Assembly (NCBI GenBank): GCA_963698265.1
Contig: CAVOQC010000002.1
Coordinates: 434,001-498,000 of the forward strand
Source: FEB-7 sp963698265
Lineage (GTDB): Bacteria > Pseudomonadota > Gammaproteobacteria > Burkholderiales > Usitatibacteraceae
Direction of reading: 5' to 3'
Length of the DNA: 64,000 nt
Of the stretch, positions 43,410 to 56,271 are shown piece by piece; the stretch's first letter is position 1; the number at the start of each line of letters is the position of its first letter. The position numbers and the translations under genes are program-made. The notes below the pieces were generated by a model. The model had not been told where the DNA came from. It saw nothing but the letters and a program-made list of their open reading frames with translations, and searched no databases.

Positions 43410-45629
43410 GTGCATCGTGCCCGCCTCGTCCCCGCCTTTCTCGCCTGCATCGCCGGCGCCCTTCTCGCCGTGCTGCCCGCCCTCGCGCAGCCGACGGCCT
43501 CCCCCCGGCCCAAGATCGGCCTGGTGCTCGGCGGCGGCGGCGCGCGCGGCGGCGCGCACCTCGGCGTGCTCGAAGTGCTCGAGGAGCTGCGCGTCCCGTT
43601 CGATTGCGTGGCCGGAACGAGCATCGGCGCGCTCGTGGGCGGGGCCTACCTCGCCGGCGTGTCGCCGGCCGCCATGAAGGCGACGAGCACCAGGACCGAC
43701 TGGGCCCGGATGTTCGACGACTCGGCGGGTCGCGACGAGGTGAACCTTCGCCGCAAGCAGTTGGACGATCGCTTCTACTCCGGCCTGGAATTCGGCGTGA
43801 CGAAGGACGGGCTGCGCTTCCGCGAAGGGGCCGTGGCGGGCGAGAAGTTCAATCTCTTCTTCAACGAGCTCGTGGGCGTCGACCCCGGGGACCGCGACAT
43901 CGAGGACCTGCCGCTGCCGCTCTCGCTCATCGCGACCGACATCGGCTCCGGGGAGCGCGTGTCGCTCAGCACGGGCAACCTCGCGGCGGCGATGCGCGCG
44001 AGCATGTCGGTGCCGGGCGTCATCGCGCCGGTGATCCACGAAGGGCGCAAGCTCGTCGACGGCGGCCTCGTGGACAACGTGCCGGTCGCGGAGGTGCGCG
44101 AGCGCTGCGGCGCGGAGGTCGCCATCGTCGTGAACGTGGGCGCGCCGCTGCTCAAGCCCTCCGAGGTGACGGGCGTGGTGAGCGTCGTGGGCCAGATGGT
44201 GGCGCTCCTCACGGAGCAGAACGTGATCAAGTCGCTCTCGCTCCTCGGGCCGGGGGATGTCTACCTGAAGCCCGAGCTTGGCGACATCACCGGAGCGGAC
44301 TTCGGACGCCAGGCCGAGGCGGCGGAGGCGGGCCGCAAGGCCGCCCTCGAGGCGTCCGACCGCCTGCGCGCGCTGTCGGTGTCGCCGGACGAGTACCGGA
44401 AGTGGCGCGCCCGCGTGCGGCTCCCCGCCTGGAAGCCGCCGGTCATCGACGAGATCCGCGTGGCGCAGACGCGCTTCATCAACCCGCGGGAGCTGCGCGC
44501 GAGCATCCGCCAGCGCGAAGGCGAGCCGCTCGACACGAAGACCCTCGCCGAGGACCTCGTGCTGGTCTACAGCAGGGGCGACCTGCGCAACCTCGACTAT
44601 TCCGTGCTGCGCGAGCGCGACCGGACGATCCTCCAGTTGACGCCCATCGAGAAGCCCTGGGGCCCGGACTACCTGCGCTTCGGGCTGAACCTCTCCTCCG
44701 ACTTCACCCGCGAGTCGTCCTACAACCTGCGGGCGCTGTACCGGAAGTCCTGGATCAACGACCGCGGCGCGGAGTGGCTCGCGACTTTCCAGCTGGGCAG
44801 CGACCAGGCCCTCGCCACGGAGTTCTACCAGCCGTTCGACGAGCGCCAGCGCGGCTTCGCGCGCGCGTTCGGGTCCGTGGGGCTCGCGAAGGCCGGCATC
44901 TACTCCAATGGCGACCGGCTCGCCGAGTACCGGCTGCGCGACTCGCGCCTGGGCCTGGAAGTCGGCGCGAACCTCGGGGTCTACGGCCAGGCGAGCATCG
45001 GCTGGCTCGGGCGCCACCTGCGGGCCACGCTCGACACGGGGCCCGAGCTGATACCGGAACGCTCGCTGCAGGTCGGCGGCGCGACGGCCTCGCTCGCGAT
45101 CGACACGCAGGACTTCGCGTTCTTTCCCACGCGCGGCTACCGCGCCGACGTGACGTTCTTCGACGCGCACAGCGTCTCCGGGGGGCTGCCCAAGTACGGG
45201 CGCGCCGAGATGAAGCTGGGCGGGGCCTGGTCCCTGGGCAACCTCACGCTGCTCGGCAGCCTCGAGGGCGGCAAGGCCACCCACGGCACGCTGCCCCTGG
45301 GCGACACGTTCTCGCTCGGCGGGCAGCGGCGCCTCTCGGCCTTCGCGCCCGGGCAGATCCTCGGCGAGGAGTACGGGCTGGGCACGATGCAGGTGCAGTG
45401 GCGGCTGCTCAAGCAGCCCGTTCCCTTGCTCGGCCTCACGCTCTTCGGCGGGTTTTCCTTCGAGACCGGCCGCATGCGTGAGCGGATCACCGAGACCCAG
45501 CTCGGCAGCAGGCTCAACTCCTACGGGGTCTACCTCGCGGCGAATACGCCCCTGGGGCCGATGTACTTCGGCTACGCGGACGCAAGCAGGGCGTCCGGGC
45601 GCCTGTATCTCTTCGTCGGCACGCCCTGA
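43410..45629 (+). CDS. Outer-membrane patatin-like phospholipase with BamA-type barrel
   Basis: This 739-residue protein starts at GTG (43410), seven bases after CGGAG. A signal peptide (LVPAFLACIAGALLAVLPAL) leads to a patatin domain (~35-310) with oxyanion loop GLVLGGGGARGGAHLGVLE, nucleophile GTSIG (Ser71) and DGG (Asp217). A POTRA-like segment (~345-420) and a 16-strand surface-antigen barrel follow to the C-terminus. This is the architecture of type Vd secretion (PlpD-like), though in many relatives without cleavage the domain stays attached. It probably acts on membrane lipids. The gene ends in a hairpin shared with the convergent zinc-ribbon gene. Confidence 0.93.
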   Translation: MHRARLVPAFLACIAGALLAVLPALAQPTASPRPKIGLVLGGGGARGGAHLGVLEVLEELRVPFDCVAGTSIGALVGGAYLAGVSPAAMKATSTRTDWARMFDDSAGRDEVNLRRKQLDDRFYSGLEFGVTKDGLRFREGAVAGEKFNLFFNELVGVDPGDRDIEDLPLPLSLIATDIGSGERVSLSTGNLAAAMRASMSVPGVIAPVIHEGRKLVDGGLVDNVPVAEVRERCGAEVAIVVNVGAPLLKPSEVTGVVSVVGQMVALLTEQNVIKSLSLLGPGDVYLKPELGDITGADFGRQAEAAEAGRKAALEASDRLRALSVSPDEYRKWRARVRLPAWKPPVIDEIRVAQTRFINPRELRASIRQREGEPLDTKTLAEDLVLVYSRGDLRNLDYSVLRERDRTILQLTPIEKPWGPDYLRFGLNLSSDFTRESSYNLRALYRKSWINDRGAEWLATFQLGSDQALATEFYQPFDERQRGFARAFGSVGLAKAGIYSNGDRLAEYRLRDSRLGLEVGANLGVYGQASIGWLGRHLRATLDTGPELIPERSLQVGGATASLAIDTQDFAFFPTRGYRADVTFFDAHSVSGGLPKYGRAEMKLGGAWSLGNLTLLGSLEGGKATHGTLPLGDTFSLGGQRRLSAFAPGQILGEEYGLGTMQVQWRLLKQPVPLLGLTLFGGFSFETGRMRERITETQLGSRLNSYGVYLAANTPLGPMYFGYADASRASGRLYLFVGTP

Positions 45630-45644
45630 GGCTTTCGCCTCAGG
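45625..45644. terminator. Hairpin holding both stop codons of convergent genes
   Basis: CCTGAGGC (45625-45632) and GCCTCAGG (45637-45644) form a perfect eight-pair stem with a TTTC loop. The patatin TGA (45627-45629) is in one arm and the zinc-ribbon protein TGA (45642-45640, minus) is in the other. There is no T-tract, so termination is only inferred. Confidence 0.5.
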
Positions 45645-45948
45645 CCTCGAGCCCGCGCCCGCAGGACCAGCACACGTCGAAGGCGGGCGGGTTTTCCTCG
45701 CCGCAAGCGGGGCAGTGCCGCGGCGGCCCGGTGGAGGCGCGCACGAACTCCTCGATCACCTCCCGCGCGCGCGCCTCGTCGCGGGGATCCTCCACCCAGA
45801 TCTGGGGGGCGGCCGAATCCACGGGCAGCTCGCCGATCGCGCCGGCGGCGTTCGCGTTGAGTATGCGCACCCGCACGCCGCGTTGCGCGAGGACGCCCGC
45901 GACGATGTGGGCGTCGGGGAGGTTGGCGGCGTTGTAGACGCGTTTCAT
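45640..45948 (-). CDS. DUF2007 protein with C-terminal zinc ribbon
   Basis: This 102-residue protein has an N-terminal DUF2007 domain (KRVYNAANLPDAHIVAGVLA ... IWVEDPRDEARAREVIEEFV) and a CxxC-x(n)-CxxC ribbon, CPACGEENPPAFDVCWSCG. DUF2007 is a small fold thought to bind signals or proteins; its role is unknown. ATG 45948 is used; a TTG nine bases earlier is possible. It follows the autotransporter terminator, so it is probably transcribed separately. Confidence 0.85.
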   Translation of the reverse strand: MKRVYNAANLPDAHIVAGVLAQRGVRVRILNANAAGAIGELPVDSAAPQIWVEDPRDEARAREVIEEFVRASTGPPRHCPACGEENPPAFDVCWSCGRGLEA

Positions 45949-45963
45949 GGAGCGCAATCGAAA

Positions 45964-45988
45964 CGGGCCGCCCCGGAAGGGCGGCCCG
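45964..45988 (-). terminator. Intrinsic terminator of the autotransporter gene
   Basis: CGGGCCGCCC (45964-45973) and GGGCGGCCCG (45979-45988) form a ten-pair stem with a five-base loop. On the minus strand it is followed by TTTCGATT. It lies 28 bases after the autotransporter stop. Confidence 0.75.
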
Positions 45989-46015
45989 CTCGCAAGGCCT
46001 GGTGGCCGGAGGATG

Positions 46016-47914
46016 TCAGAAGCGCACCGAGACCGTGCCGGTGACGTAATCCTCGCTCACCCCGCCGCGGCCGGTGACCTTCGAGTAGTTCAGGCCGTAG
46101 GAGACCGACGGGTTCAGCGTGCCGCGCACCCCCACGGTGACCGTGCCCCAGCTCGAGTCGGCCGGCTGGTAGGCCGGGATGTCGTACGCATTGCCGGAGA
46201 TGAGCGAGAGCGGCGAGGCGGTGATGAAGCGATCGTCGTTCTTGCGCTCCTTGTCCGCGGTGAACTTCGCGTAGGGCGTGACGAACCCGAGATCCCAGGA
46301 CGCGCGGATGCCGATGCTCGCGACTTCCGAGCGGCGCTTCTGCCCGCCGATGTGCAGGTTCGCGCTGCCGGCGCCGCTTTCGTCGAAGGCGTTCACTTCG
46401 GAATCCTGCGAGTGCCAGGCGAGCGTCGGCCCGACGACGAGCTTGCCGATCGTGAAGTCGTAGCCGGCATTCAGCGAGGCCGAGGAACTGGCGCCCGAAG
46501 GATCTGCGGTGGCGACGCGGGTTACGGGCCCCAGGCGGATGTTGCGGCGCGAGTCCGAGAAGTCGAGGTTGGCGATGCTCGCCGCGGCGCTCGCGTAGAA
46601 GCCGCCCGACTTCGCGCCGAAGAAGATCGAGGCGACGTTCTCGCTGGAGCGGAAGCCGCCGAGATCGTTGCCAAAGGCTCCGTCCGACTTGACCCGGCCG
46701 AGCGCCACGCCGACCGTCACCGCCTCGGAAGCCCGCATGGTCACGCCCACCGAGTAGGCGCGGTTGTCGGAATCGAACTGCGGTTCGGTCCCGCGGGATT
46801 CGACCTCGAAACTGCCTCCGGAGACCGATGCGAAGGCGGCGAAGGGCTCCTTCGAAGCCTGGCCCAGGGCGAGCCCGTCGGCGAGCGTCTGGACGTGGGC
46901 CGCGCGCGTGCGCAGCGCCACCTCGCCCAGCATCGAGTAGGCCGTCGGCCCCTCGATGAGGGAAGTCGCGAAGTCGGCGACGATGCGGTGGGCGCCGGTG
47001 GTCGGGTGCACGCTGTCGGCGAAGAGGTAGGACTGGTCGGCGCCCGCGGCGACCAGGTTCGTCGGGCCGCAGAACTGGGAGCTTCCAGACGTGGTGATCG
47101 GCGGGAAGGGGCCGCAGGCGATGCCGGTGGTGTTGGAGAACCCGTAGGCGGCCGGGTTCGCCTTGATCTCGTTCAGGAGCGTGAAGACATCCACGGGAAT
47201 GGCGCGCAGGCCCGCGGAGGCGAGGCCGGTGTAGAGCGTCGTGTTGTAGCCGGCCGAGGCGGCGGTCGCCGAGGCGGCGTTGGCCGCGCCCGCGCCGATC
47301 GCGAAGGGCGTGATGCCCAGGTTGGGCAGCGCGAAGACCATGACGTAGCGCGCGCCCGCGGCGTACAGGCGGCCGACCTGCTGGACTTCTGCGCCGGCGG
47401 CGGCGAGCAGGTTGGTCTGGAACTGCGCCTGGGTGATCGTGCCGGCGCCCAGGAGCGTGAAGTTGTTCAGGAAATCGTTGCCGCCCGCCCACACCGCGTG
47501 GAGAGCGTCCGGGTCGGCGGAGCCGCCGCTGCGGGCGAGGTACTCCGTGATCTGGGTGCTCACCGGGCGCTGGGCGAAGCCGGGCGGCGTCGACGGCGAG
47601 TTCGTAGCCACCGTGGCGCCGCCCTGCGCGAAGATGCTCCCGCCGGCGTTCGAGGGCGCCGTGGAGGCTCCGTAGTAGCCCGCCACCAGCTCCGACCACA
47701 CCGGCCCGGGGTTGGTCGTGAACCGGCCGAGTGTAGCGACGACCGAGGAGGGAAGTCCCAGCCCGGAGAGGAAGGGCCGGTAGTAGCCCGCGTCCGAAAG
47801 GCTGTCGCCGAAGACGACCACGTTGGAGAACTGGGCTGCGCCGGCGACCGGCACGGTGGCGCCGGCGAACAGCGCGAGTACGAGGGCGGGAAGGGCGCGA
47901 CGGACGGGTTTCAT
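46016..47914 (-). CDS. GDSL/SGNH esterase autotransporter (EstA-like)
   Basis: This 632-residue protein has a signal peptide (ALPALVLALFAGATVPVAGA), an SGNH hydrolase passenger (~28-340) and an autotransporter barrel (~350-632) ending VSVRF with terminal Phe. Catalytic blocks are VVVFGDSLSDAGYY (Ser), AVWAGGNDFLNN (Asn) and FADSVHPTTGAHRI (Asp and His). EstA-type proteins stay on the cell surface and hydrolyse lipids or esters, affecting motility and biofilm in Pseudomonas. A good AAGGAG site precedes the ATG and a strong terminator follows. Confidence 0.94.
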   Translation of the reverse strand: MKPVRRALPALVLALFAGATVPVAGAAQFSNVVVFGDSLSDAGYYRPFLSGLGLPSSVVATLGRFTTNPGPVWSELVAGYYGASTAPSNAGGSIFAQGGATVATNSPSTPPGFAQRPVSTQITEYLARSGGSADPDALHAVWAGGNDFLNNFTLLGAGTITQAQFQTNLLAAAGAEVQQVGRLYAAGARYVMVFALPNLGITPFAIGAGAANAASATAASAGYNTTLYTGLASAGLRAIPVDVFTLLNEIKANPAAYGFSNTTGIACGPFPPITTSGSSQFCGPTNLVAAGADQSYLFADSVHPTTGAHRIVADFATSLIEGPTAYSMLGEVALRTRAAHVQTLADGLALGQASKEPFAAFASVSGGSFEVESRGTEPQFDSDNRAYSVGVTMRASEAVTVGVALGRVKSDGAFGNDLGGFRSSENVASIFFGAKSGGFYASAAASIANLDFSDSRRNIRLGPVTRVATADPSGASSSASLNAGYDFTIGKLVVGPTLAWHSQDSEVNAFDESGAGSANLHIGGQKRRSEVASIGIRASWDLGFVTPYAKFTADKERKNDDRFITASPLSLISGNAYDIPAYQPADSSWGTVTVGVRGTLNPSVSYGLNYSKVTGRGGVSEDYVTGTVSVRF

Positions 47915-47953
47915 CGGGGACTCCTTACGGGAGGATGTTGCGAGAGGTGGGCG

Positions 47954-48778
47954 TCAATATACCCTACGCACGAGGCGGGCCTCGTGGAGCATCGTGGTGG
48001 CGATTTCCTCGATGGATTTCGTCGTCGAGTCGAGGAAGGGAATGCCGGCCTGGCGCATGAGCTTCTCCGCCGCGGCCACCTCGTAGCGGCAGTTCTCCTC
48101 GGCGGCATACTTCGAATCCGGGCGGCGTTCCATGCGGATCTGGTGCAGTCGCTCGGGGTGGATCGTGAGCCCCCAGACCTTGTGCTTGAGCGGGATGAGC
48201 GAGGGCGGCAGGCGGTTCGACTCGAGGTCCTCGGGAATCAGCGGGTAGTTGGCCGCCTTGACGCCGAACTGCATCGCGAGATAGAGCGAGGTGGGCGTCT
48301 TGCCGCTCCTCGAGACGCCCACCAGCACGATGTCCGCATCCTCGAGCCCGCGGTGGGTGACGCCGTCGTCGTGGGTGAGGGTGTAGTTGATCGCCTCGAT
48401 GCGGTGGTTGTAGTCCTTGGAGTTGCCGGCGCTGTGGCTCCTGCCCACGGCGTGCGTGGAGCGCTGCCCCAGCTCCTGCTCCAGCGGGACGATGAACTTC
48501 CCGAAGACGTCCAGGACCAGCCCCTCGACCTTGTCTATCTCGGCGCGCACGGCGTCGTCCACGAGCGAGCTGAACACCAGCGGGCGAATGCCGGTTTCGC
48601 GGTGCGCGGCATTGATCTGGGCGACGGCGGCACGCGCCTTTTCCGCCGAATCGATGAACGGCATCGTCACGGCGACGAAATCGATGTCGCCGAACTGGGA
48701 GATGAGGGAAGAGCCGAGGGCCTCGACGGTGAGGCCGGTGCGGTCGGAGACGAAGAAAACGCGGCGGCGGTGGGGCAT
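47954..48778 (-). CDS. ppsR: Phosphoenolpyruvate synthase regulatory protein (kinase/pyrophosphorylase)
   Basis: This 274-residue DUF299 protein has RVFFVSDRTGLTVEALGSSL at the start and the nucleotide-binding GVSRSGKTPTSLYLA. It inactivates PEP synthase by ADP-dependent threonine phosphorylation and reactivates it by Pi-dependent dephosphorylation. Its target gene ppsA is divergent with a 146-base shared upstream region, the expected arrangement. Confidence 0.95.
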   Translation of the reverse strand: MPHRRRVFFVSDRTGLTVEALGSSLISQFGDIDFVAVTMPFIDSAEKARAAVAQINAAHRETGIRPLVFSSLVDDAVRAEIDKVEGLVLDVFGKFIVPLEQELGQRSTHAVGRSHSAGNSKDYNHRIEAINYTLTHDDGVTHRGLEDADIVLVGVSRSGKTPTSLYLAMQFGVKAANYPLIPEDLESNRLPPSLIPLKHKVWGLTIHPERLHQIRMERRPDSKYAAEENCRYEVAAAEKLMRQAGIPFLDSTTKSIEEIATTMLHEARLVRRVY

Positions 48779-48832
48779 GGAAGGAGTCCGGTATCGTGGT
48801 TGCGGCGCCCGGGCGGGCTGCGCGACTGTCGC

Positions 48833-48881
48833 AGCTGCAGTTTGATGCAGCGCAGCATCGCCTGCAAGCCTCCGATATAAT
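48833..48881. promoter_or_regulatory. ppsA -10 box and nearby inverted repeat
   Basis: A perfect TATAAT lies at 48876-48881, about 44 bases before the ppsA ATG, without a clear -35. Upstream GCTGCA (48833-48838) and TGCAGC (48845-48850) form an inverted repeat around six bases that could be an operator between ppsR and ppsA. The regulator is unknown. Confidence 0.4.
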
Positions 48882-48924
48882 TGCAAATTCCGGATCGTCC
48901 GTCATCCACATTCCGCGAGCGAGC

Positions 48925-51317
<2,393 letters not shown>

Positions 51318-51321
<4 letters not shown>

Positions 51322-51773
51322 CCGCGTGGCGATTCGCGCGCCTCGACGGGCTCACGGCGCGCGAGGTCCACGACATCCTGCAGGCCCGCTCGGCGGTCTT
51401 CGTGGTCGAGCAGGCGTGCGTCTTCCAGGACATGGACGGCGCCGACCCGGAGAGCTGGCACCTGTTCGCACGCCTGGACGACGCGCTCGCGGCCTACTGC
51501 CGGCTCGTGCCGGCAGGACTCAAGTACGCGGAGCCGTCCATCGGGCGCGTGATCACCACCGCGGCGGCCCGCGGCACGGGCCTGGGACGCGCGCTCCTCG
51601 CCGAGGCGCTCGCACGCGCGGCGGCCCTCTGGCCCGGAACGCCCATCCGCATCGGCGCGCAGCGCTACCTGGAGCGCTTCTACGCCGACTTCGGCTTCGT
51701 GCAGGCATCCGAGCCCTACGACGAGGACGGCATCGCGCACATCGAGATGCTGCGCCCGGGAGACAGTCCGTGA
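51318..51773 (+). CDS. ElaA-like GNAT acetyltransferase
   Basis: This 151-residue protein resembles ElaA: WRFARLDGLTAREVHDILQA, RSAVFVVEQACVFQDMDG and the acetyl-CoA loop region AARGTGLGRALLAEALARA. The substrate is unknown for the family. Its ATG overlaps the ppsA stop by four bases (ATGA), so the two are coupled; the reason is unclear. Confidence 0.87.
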
Positions 51774-51825
51774 CGCGGATCGCGCGCGGCAAGTGAGCAG
51801 ACCAACAACACCTGGGGAAGAAGAC

Positions 51826-52617
<792 letters not shown>

Positions 52618-52621
52618 CGCC

Positions 52622-53311
52622 GTGGCGCGCAGCCGGAAGGGCGTGGGAGAAGGCGACGCGATTCCCGCGGGCGGCGTGCTCGTCGCGGGCTTCGAGCCCT
52701 TCGGCGGCGAGGACGTGAATCCCTCGTGGGAGATCTGCGGGAGGCTCCCGGCCGCCATCGGCCACGCGCGCATCGACGCGATCCGCGTTCCCACGGAGTT
52801 CCGGCGCGCCATCGAGGTCGCCGCGGAGGCGATCGAGCGTCTCGATCCGTCGCTCGTGATTCTCCTGGGCCAGGCGGGAGGGCGCGCGTGCCTGTCCGTG
52901 GAACGCGTGGCGATCAACGTGGACGACGCGCGCATTGCCGACAACGCGGGATGGCAGCCCGTCGACGAGCCCGTGGCGCCGGCCGGGCCTGCGGCCTACT
53001 TCGCGACGGTGCCGGTCAAGGCGATGGTGGCCGCGATCCGCCTGGCCGGCGTGCCGGCGGAGGTCTCCAACAGCGCGGGCACCTACGTCTGCAACCACCT
53101 CCTGTACGGCGTGCTGCACTACCTCGCGGCGAGCGGCAACGGCGCGCGCGCGGGATTCATCCACGTGCCGTGGCTCGAGAGCCAGGCGGTGGGCAAGCCC
53201 GGCGAGCCGGCGATGGCGCTCGCGACGATGGTGCGCGGCGTCGAGAGCGCCATCGCGGCCTGCCTGCAGCAGGGCCGCGGGGTAAGATTGCCCGGGGGCG
53301 CGCCGGACTGA
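52622..53311 (+). CDS. pcp: Pyroglutamyl-peptidase I (pyrrolidone-carboxylate peptidase)
   Basis: This 229-residue C15 peptidase has the triad regions: ILLGQAGGRACLSVERVA (Glu region), SNSAGTYVCNHLLYG (nucleophile Cys) and FIHVPWLESQ (His). It removes N-terminal pyroglutamate from peptides. The start is GTG (52622), five bases from the bdhA stop; the first ~15 residues before GGVLVAGFEPFGGEDVNPS are unlike the family and may be a short extension. Confidence 0.92.
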   Translation: MARSRKGVGEGDAIPAGGVLVAGFEPFGGEDVNPSWEICGRLPAAIGHARIDAIRVPTEFRRAIEVAAEAIERLDPSLVILLGQAGGRACLSVERVAINVDDARIADNAGWQPVDEPVAPAGPAAYFATVPVKAMVAAIRLAGVPAEVSNSAGTYVCNHLLYGVLHYLAASGNGARAGFIHVPWLESQAVGKPGEPAMALATMVRGVESAIAACLQQGRGVRLPGGAPD

Positions 53312-53376
53312 TTTCCGGGTCGCGGGCGGCGCCTGATCCGAACCCGGGGTGGTAGGGGCCCCGAACGGGAGCCGCA

Positions 53377-56106
53377 ATGACCCATTCCCTCGTGCTGCAG
53401 TTGCTCGGACCGCCGCGGGTCCTTCTCGGGATGGAACTCGCGCTGCCCACGCGCAAGTCGCTCGCACTCACGGCCTTCGTGGCGCTTTGCGGGGAAACCA
53501 CGCGCTCGCGCCTGGCGGCGCTGCTCTGGAGCGACCAGCCCGAGGAGGCCGCGCGCCGCAACCTTCGCCAGGAGCTGCATCGCCTGAACGCGACGCCCGT
53601 CGGCCCCTGGATACAGTCGTCGGGCGAGCACCTGTCGCTTCGCCCGGACGCCGACGTGGATGTGGAAAACTTCCGCCGGGCGATCGCGGACAAGGACCTC
53701 GCGCAGGCGGGGCGTCTTTACCGGGGGCCGCTCCTTTCGCGCTTCGAGTTGAAGGGCGCGAGCGGCTACATGGACTGGCTGGGGACCGAGCGGGAAGCGC
53801 TCGCCCGCGCGTGGCGCGAGGCGACCGCTGCGCGGGCGAAGGCGACTGAGGCGCAGGGAGATCCGAAAGGCGCGCTCGAGCTCTTCCGCGCGCTGATCGG
53901 GGAGGACCCGCTCGCGGAATCCCACCATCGCGAGGCGATGCGGCTGCTGGACCTGCTGGGCGATCGCGGCGCGGCACTCGCGCAGTTCGAAAGCCTGCGC
54001 GGGACGCTTCGCGCCGATCTCGCGCTCGATCCGCTCCCGGAGACCGAGGCGCTCGCGCGTCGCATCCGGAAGGGGCCCGCGAAGGCGGGCCATGCCCAGG
54101 CCGATGCGCCGGCACCGGTGCTGCACTCGCCGCTGGTGGGGCGGGAGTCGGCATGGGCCGCGCTCGACGGCGCGGGACAGCGCCTCGCGCTGATCGAGGG
54201 CGAGCCGGGCATCGGCAAGACGCGGCTCGCGCGGGAGTTCGCGGCAGCCCACGGAGATCTCGTGGTGCTCAAGGGGCGCGAGATATCCCGCGAGACGCCT
54301 TTCTACCCGGTCGCCGAGGCCCTGCTCGAGGCCTATCGCGCCGACAGCGCCTGGTACGAGCTGCTCGATCCCGTCTGGCGTGCGGAAATCGCCCGCTTCG
54401 TCCCGATGCTCGCGGAAGGCGAACCGGGCGGCGAGCCGCCTTCCCTGGAGGGACGGGCGCGCGTCCTCGAGGCGCTGGCCGCCGCGCTGGTCACCGCGGC
54501 GCGCGGCGGGTTCCTGCTCTTCGACGACCTGCAGTGGTTCGATGGATCGAGCGCCGAGCTCGTCTCGCACGTGACGCGAAGGGCGGGGCGCGTGCGCCTG
54601 CTGGCGACGGTGCGCGCGGAGGATCTCGCCGGCAACCCGGCGGTCCAGCGCTCGCTTGCCGCGATCGGGCGCGATGAGCTGCTCGCGCGCATCCCGCTTG
54701 CGGCGCTCACGGAATCGGACGTGCTCACGCTCGTGCGGGCCCTTTCGGGCAGCACGGGCGCGACCGTCTTCGCGCAGCGCCTGCACGCGGCCACCGCGGG
54801 CAATCCGCTTTTCCTCCTCGAGACGCTGCGCGACCTCTTCGGCGCGGGCGTGCTGTGGCGGGAAGCCGATACCTGGGCCACGCCCTACGACGACGAGACA
54901 AAGGATTACCGCGAGTTGCCGATATCGCCCAGCGTGCGCGAGGCGGTGTTGCGGCGCATTGACCGGCTCGGCGAAGGCACGAGGCGGCTCCTCGAGGCGG
55001 CATGCCTCGCCGGCGACGGCTTCCTGCTCGACTGGATCGGCGGCTGCACCGCGCTCTCGGAGCTCGAGCTCGTCGATGCGGCGGAGCGCGCGATGGAGGC
55101 GAACGTGATCGCCGAAGGCCCGATCGGGCACCGCTTCACGCACGACCTCATCCGCCGATCGCTCGACGACGCGCTCACCGGCGAGCGCAGGAAGCTCCTG
55201 CACCGCAAGCTCGCGGCCGCCATGATCGCCTCCGGGACCGTCGGGCCGGCGGAAGTGGCCATCCACCTCGAGGCGGGCGGGCGGGCGCGCGACGCGGTCT
55301 CCTACCGGGTCCGGGCCGCCGAGGCCGCCCTGCGCGCGTGTGCGTTGCCGGAAGCGCTGGCGCTCTACGGCATGGCGCTCTCGGACGGCGCGGCGGGGTC
55401 CGAGGCGTTTCGCATCCACGGCGCGCGCTGCGAGGTGTACCGCAACCTGGCCGACGAACCCGGCCGAAAGGCGTCCCTCGAAGCGATGGCCGCCATCGCC
55501 GACTCGACCGACGAACCCACGCTGCGGGCCGAACTCGCCATCAAGCAGTCCATCGATCACTTCGAGCACGACCGCTACGATGCGGCGATGCGGACCGTGG
55601 AGTCCGCCCTGCGCGCCCTGCACGGCCGCATCGACGATTTCGACGGCGCCCGCTTGCGGCTCGAGCTGGGCGCCGCGTTCGAAGCGCTGGGCCGGCTCGA
55701 CGAGGCGGAGGCGATGCTCGGAATGGCGCTCGAGGCGTTCCGTGACACCTCGCCCGTCAAGTTCGCGAACGCGGCGTACTGGCTTTGCCAGTGCGCGATC
55801 AAGCGGGGCGACCTGGCGAGCGCGGAAGGCTTCTGCGACCTGTCGCTCGAAGCGAGCGGCCGGGCGGGTTACCGGCGCGGGCACGCGCTGTCGCTCTCGA
55901 CCAGCGCCGATCTCGCGTTCCGGAAGGGCGATGTCGCCGGTGGCCTGGAACGGCTCGGGCAGGCGCATCGCGAGGCGCGGGAGATCGGCAGCCTCGCCCT
56001 GGAGCGCGCCTTCCGGGAGGAACTGGCCGTGCGCCTGCGACAAGCGGGCCGTCACGAGGAGGCGGTGATCCTCGACCAGGCTTCGGACTCGAGCCGTCCT
56101 GCCTGA
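53377..56106 (+). CDS. BTAD/SARP-like transcriptional regulator with AAA ATPase and TPR
   Basis: This 909-residue protein starts with a winged-helix-like region (~5-95: LQLLGPPRVLLGMELALPTR, LAALLWSDQPEEAARRNLRQ), a bacterial transcriptional activation domain (~98-235), an AAA-type ATPase with Walker A GEPGIGKTRLA (~276-286) and Walker B LLFDDLQWFD (~379-388), and helical TPR-like repeats from ~620. Such large SARP/MalT-like activators sense ligands and switch gene sets. It stands immediately upstream of five unrecognised, mostly exported genes and may control them; that is inferred from position only. Confidence 0.85.
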   Translation: MTHSLVLQLLGPPRVLLGMELALPTRKSLALTAFVALCGETTRSRLAALLWSDQPEEAARRNLRQELHRLNATPVGPWIQSSGEHLSLRPDADVDVENFRRAIADKDLAQAGRLYRGPLLSRFELKGASGYMDWLGTEREALARAWREATAARAKATEAQGDPKGALELFRALIGEDPLAESHHREAMRLLDLLGDRGAALAQFESLRGTLRADLALDPLPETEALARRIRKGPAKAGHAQADAPAPVLHSPLVGRESAWAALDGAGQRLALIEGEPGIGKTRLAREFAAAHGDLVVLKGREISRETPFYPVAEALLEAYRADSAWYELLDPVWRAEIARFVPMLAEGEPGGEPPSLEGRARVLEALAAALVTAARGGFLLFDDLQWFDGSSAELVSHVTRRAGRVRLLATVRAEDLAGNPAVQRSLAAIGRDELLARIPLAALTESDVLTLVRALSGSTGATVFAQRLHAATAGNPLFLLETLRDLFGAGVLWREADTWATPYDDETKDYRELPISPSVREAVLRRIDRLGEGTRRLLEAACLAGDGFLLDWIGGCTALSELELVDAAERAMEANVIAEGPIGHRFTHDLIRRSLDDALTGERRKLLHRKLAAAMIASGTVGPAEVAIHLEAGGRARDAVSYRVRAAEAALRACALPEALALYGMALSDGAAGSEAFRIHGARCEVYRNLADEPGRKASLEAMAAIADSTDEPTLRAELAIKQSIDHFEHDRYDAAMRTVESALRALHGRIDDFDGARLRLELGAAFEALGRLDEAEAMLGMALEAFRDTSPVKFANAAYWLCQCAIKRGDLASAEGFCDLSLEASGRAGYRRGHALSLSTSADLAFRKGDVAGGLERLGQAHREAREIGSLALERAFREELAVRLRQAGRHEEAVILDQASDSSRPA

Positions 56107-56271
56107 TCGCGGCGCCCGCGGTTGCGACGGCCGCCCATCCCCGTCGCGCTCGCGCCGGCGATTCCTGTAACGCCCGCGGGGCCTCCTTGTAACTTCCCGG
56201 TGACGGCGCTTGTTCCAGCCTGCGTCCTGCCGGTCCTTTCCGGGCCGGCCCGCACGAGGAGGGGACCATCC

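Noticed and set aside
41175..45629. Apparent 1484-codon frame joining SpoU methyltransferase to patatin
   Set aside because: It results from the frameshift in the methyltransferase; the intervening part is shadow of the VUT transporter, and the patatin has its own GTG, ribosome site and signal peptide.
48841..48875. TTGATG at 48842 as -35 of the ppsA promoter
   Set aside because: It is 28 bases from the TATAAT, too far for a sigma-70 promoter.
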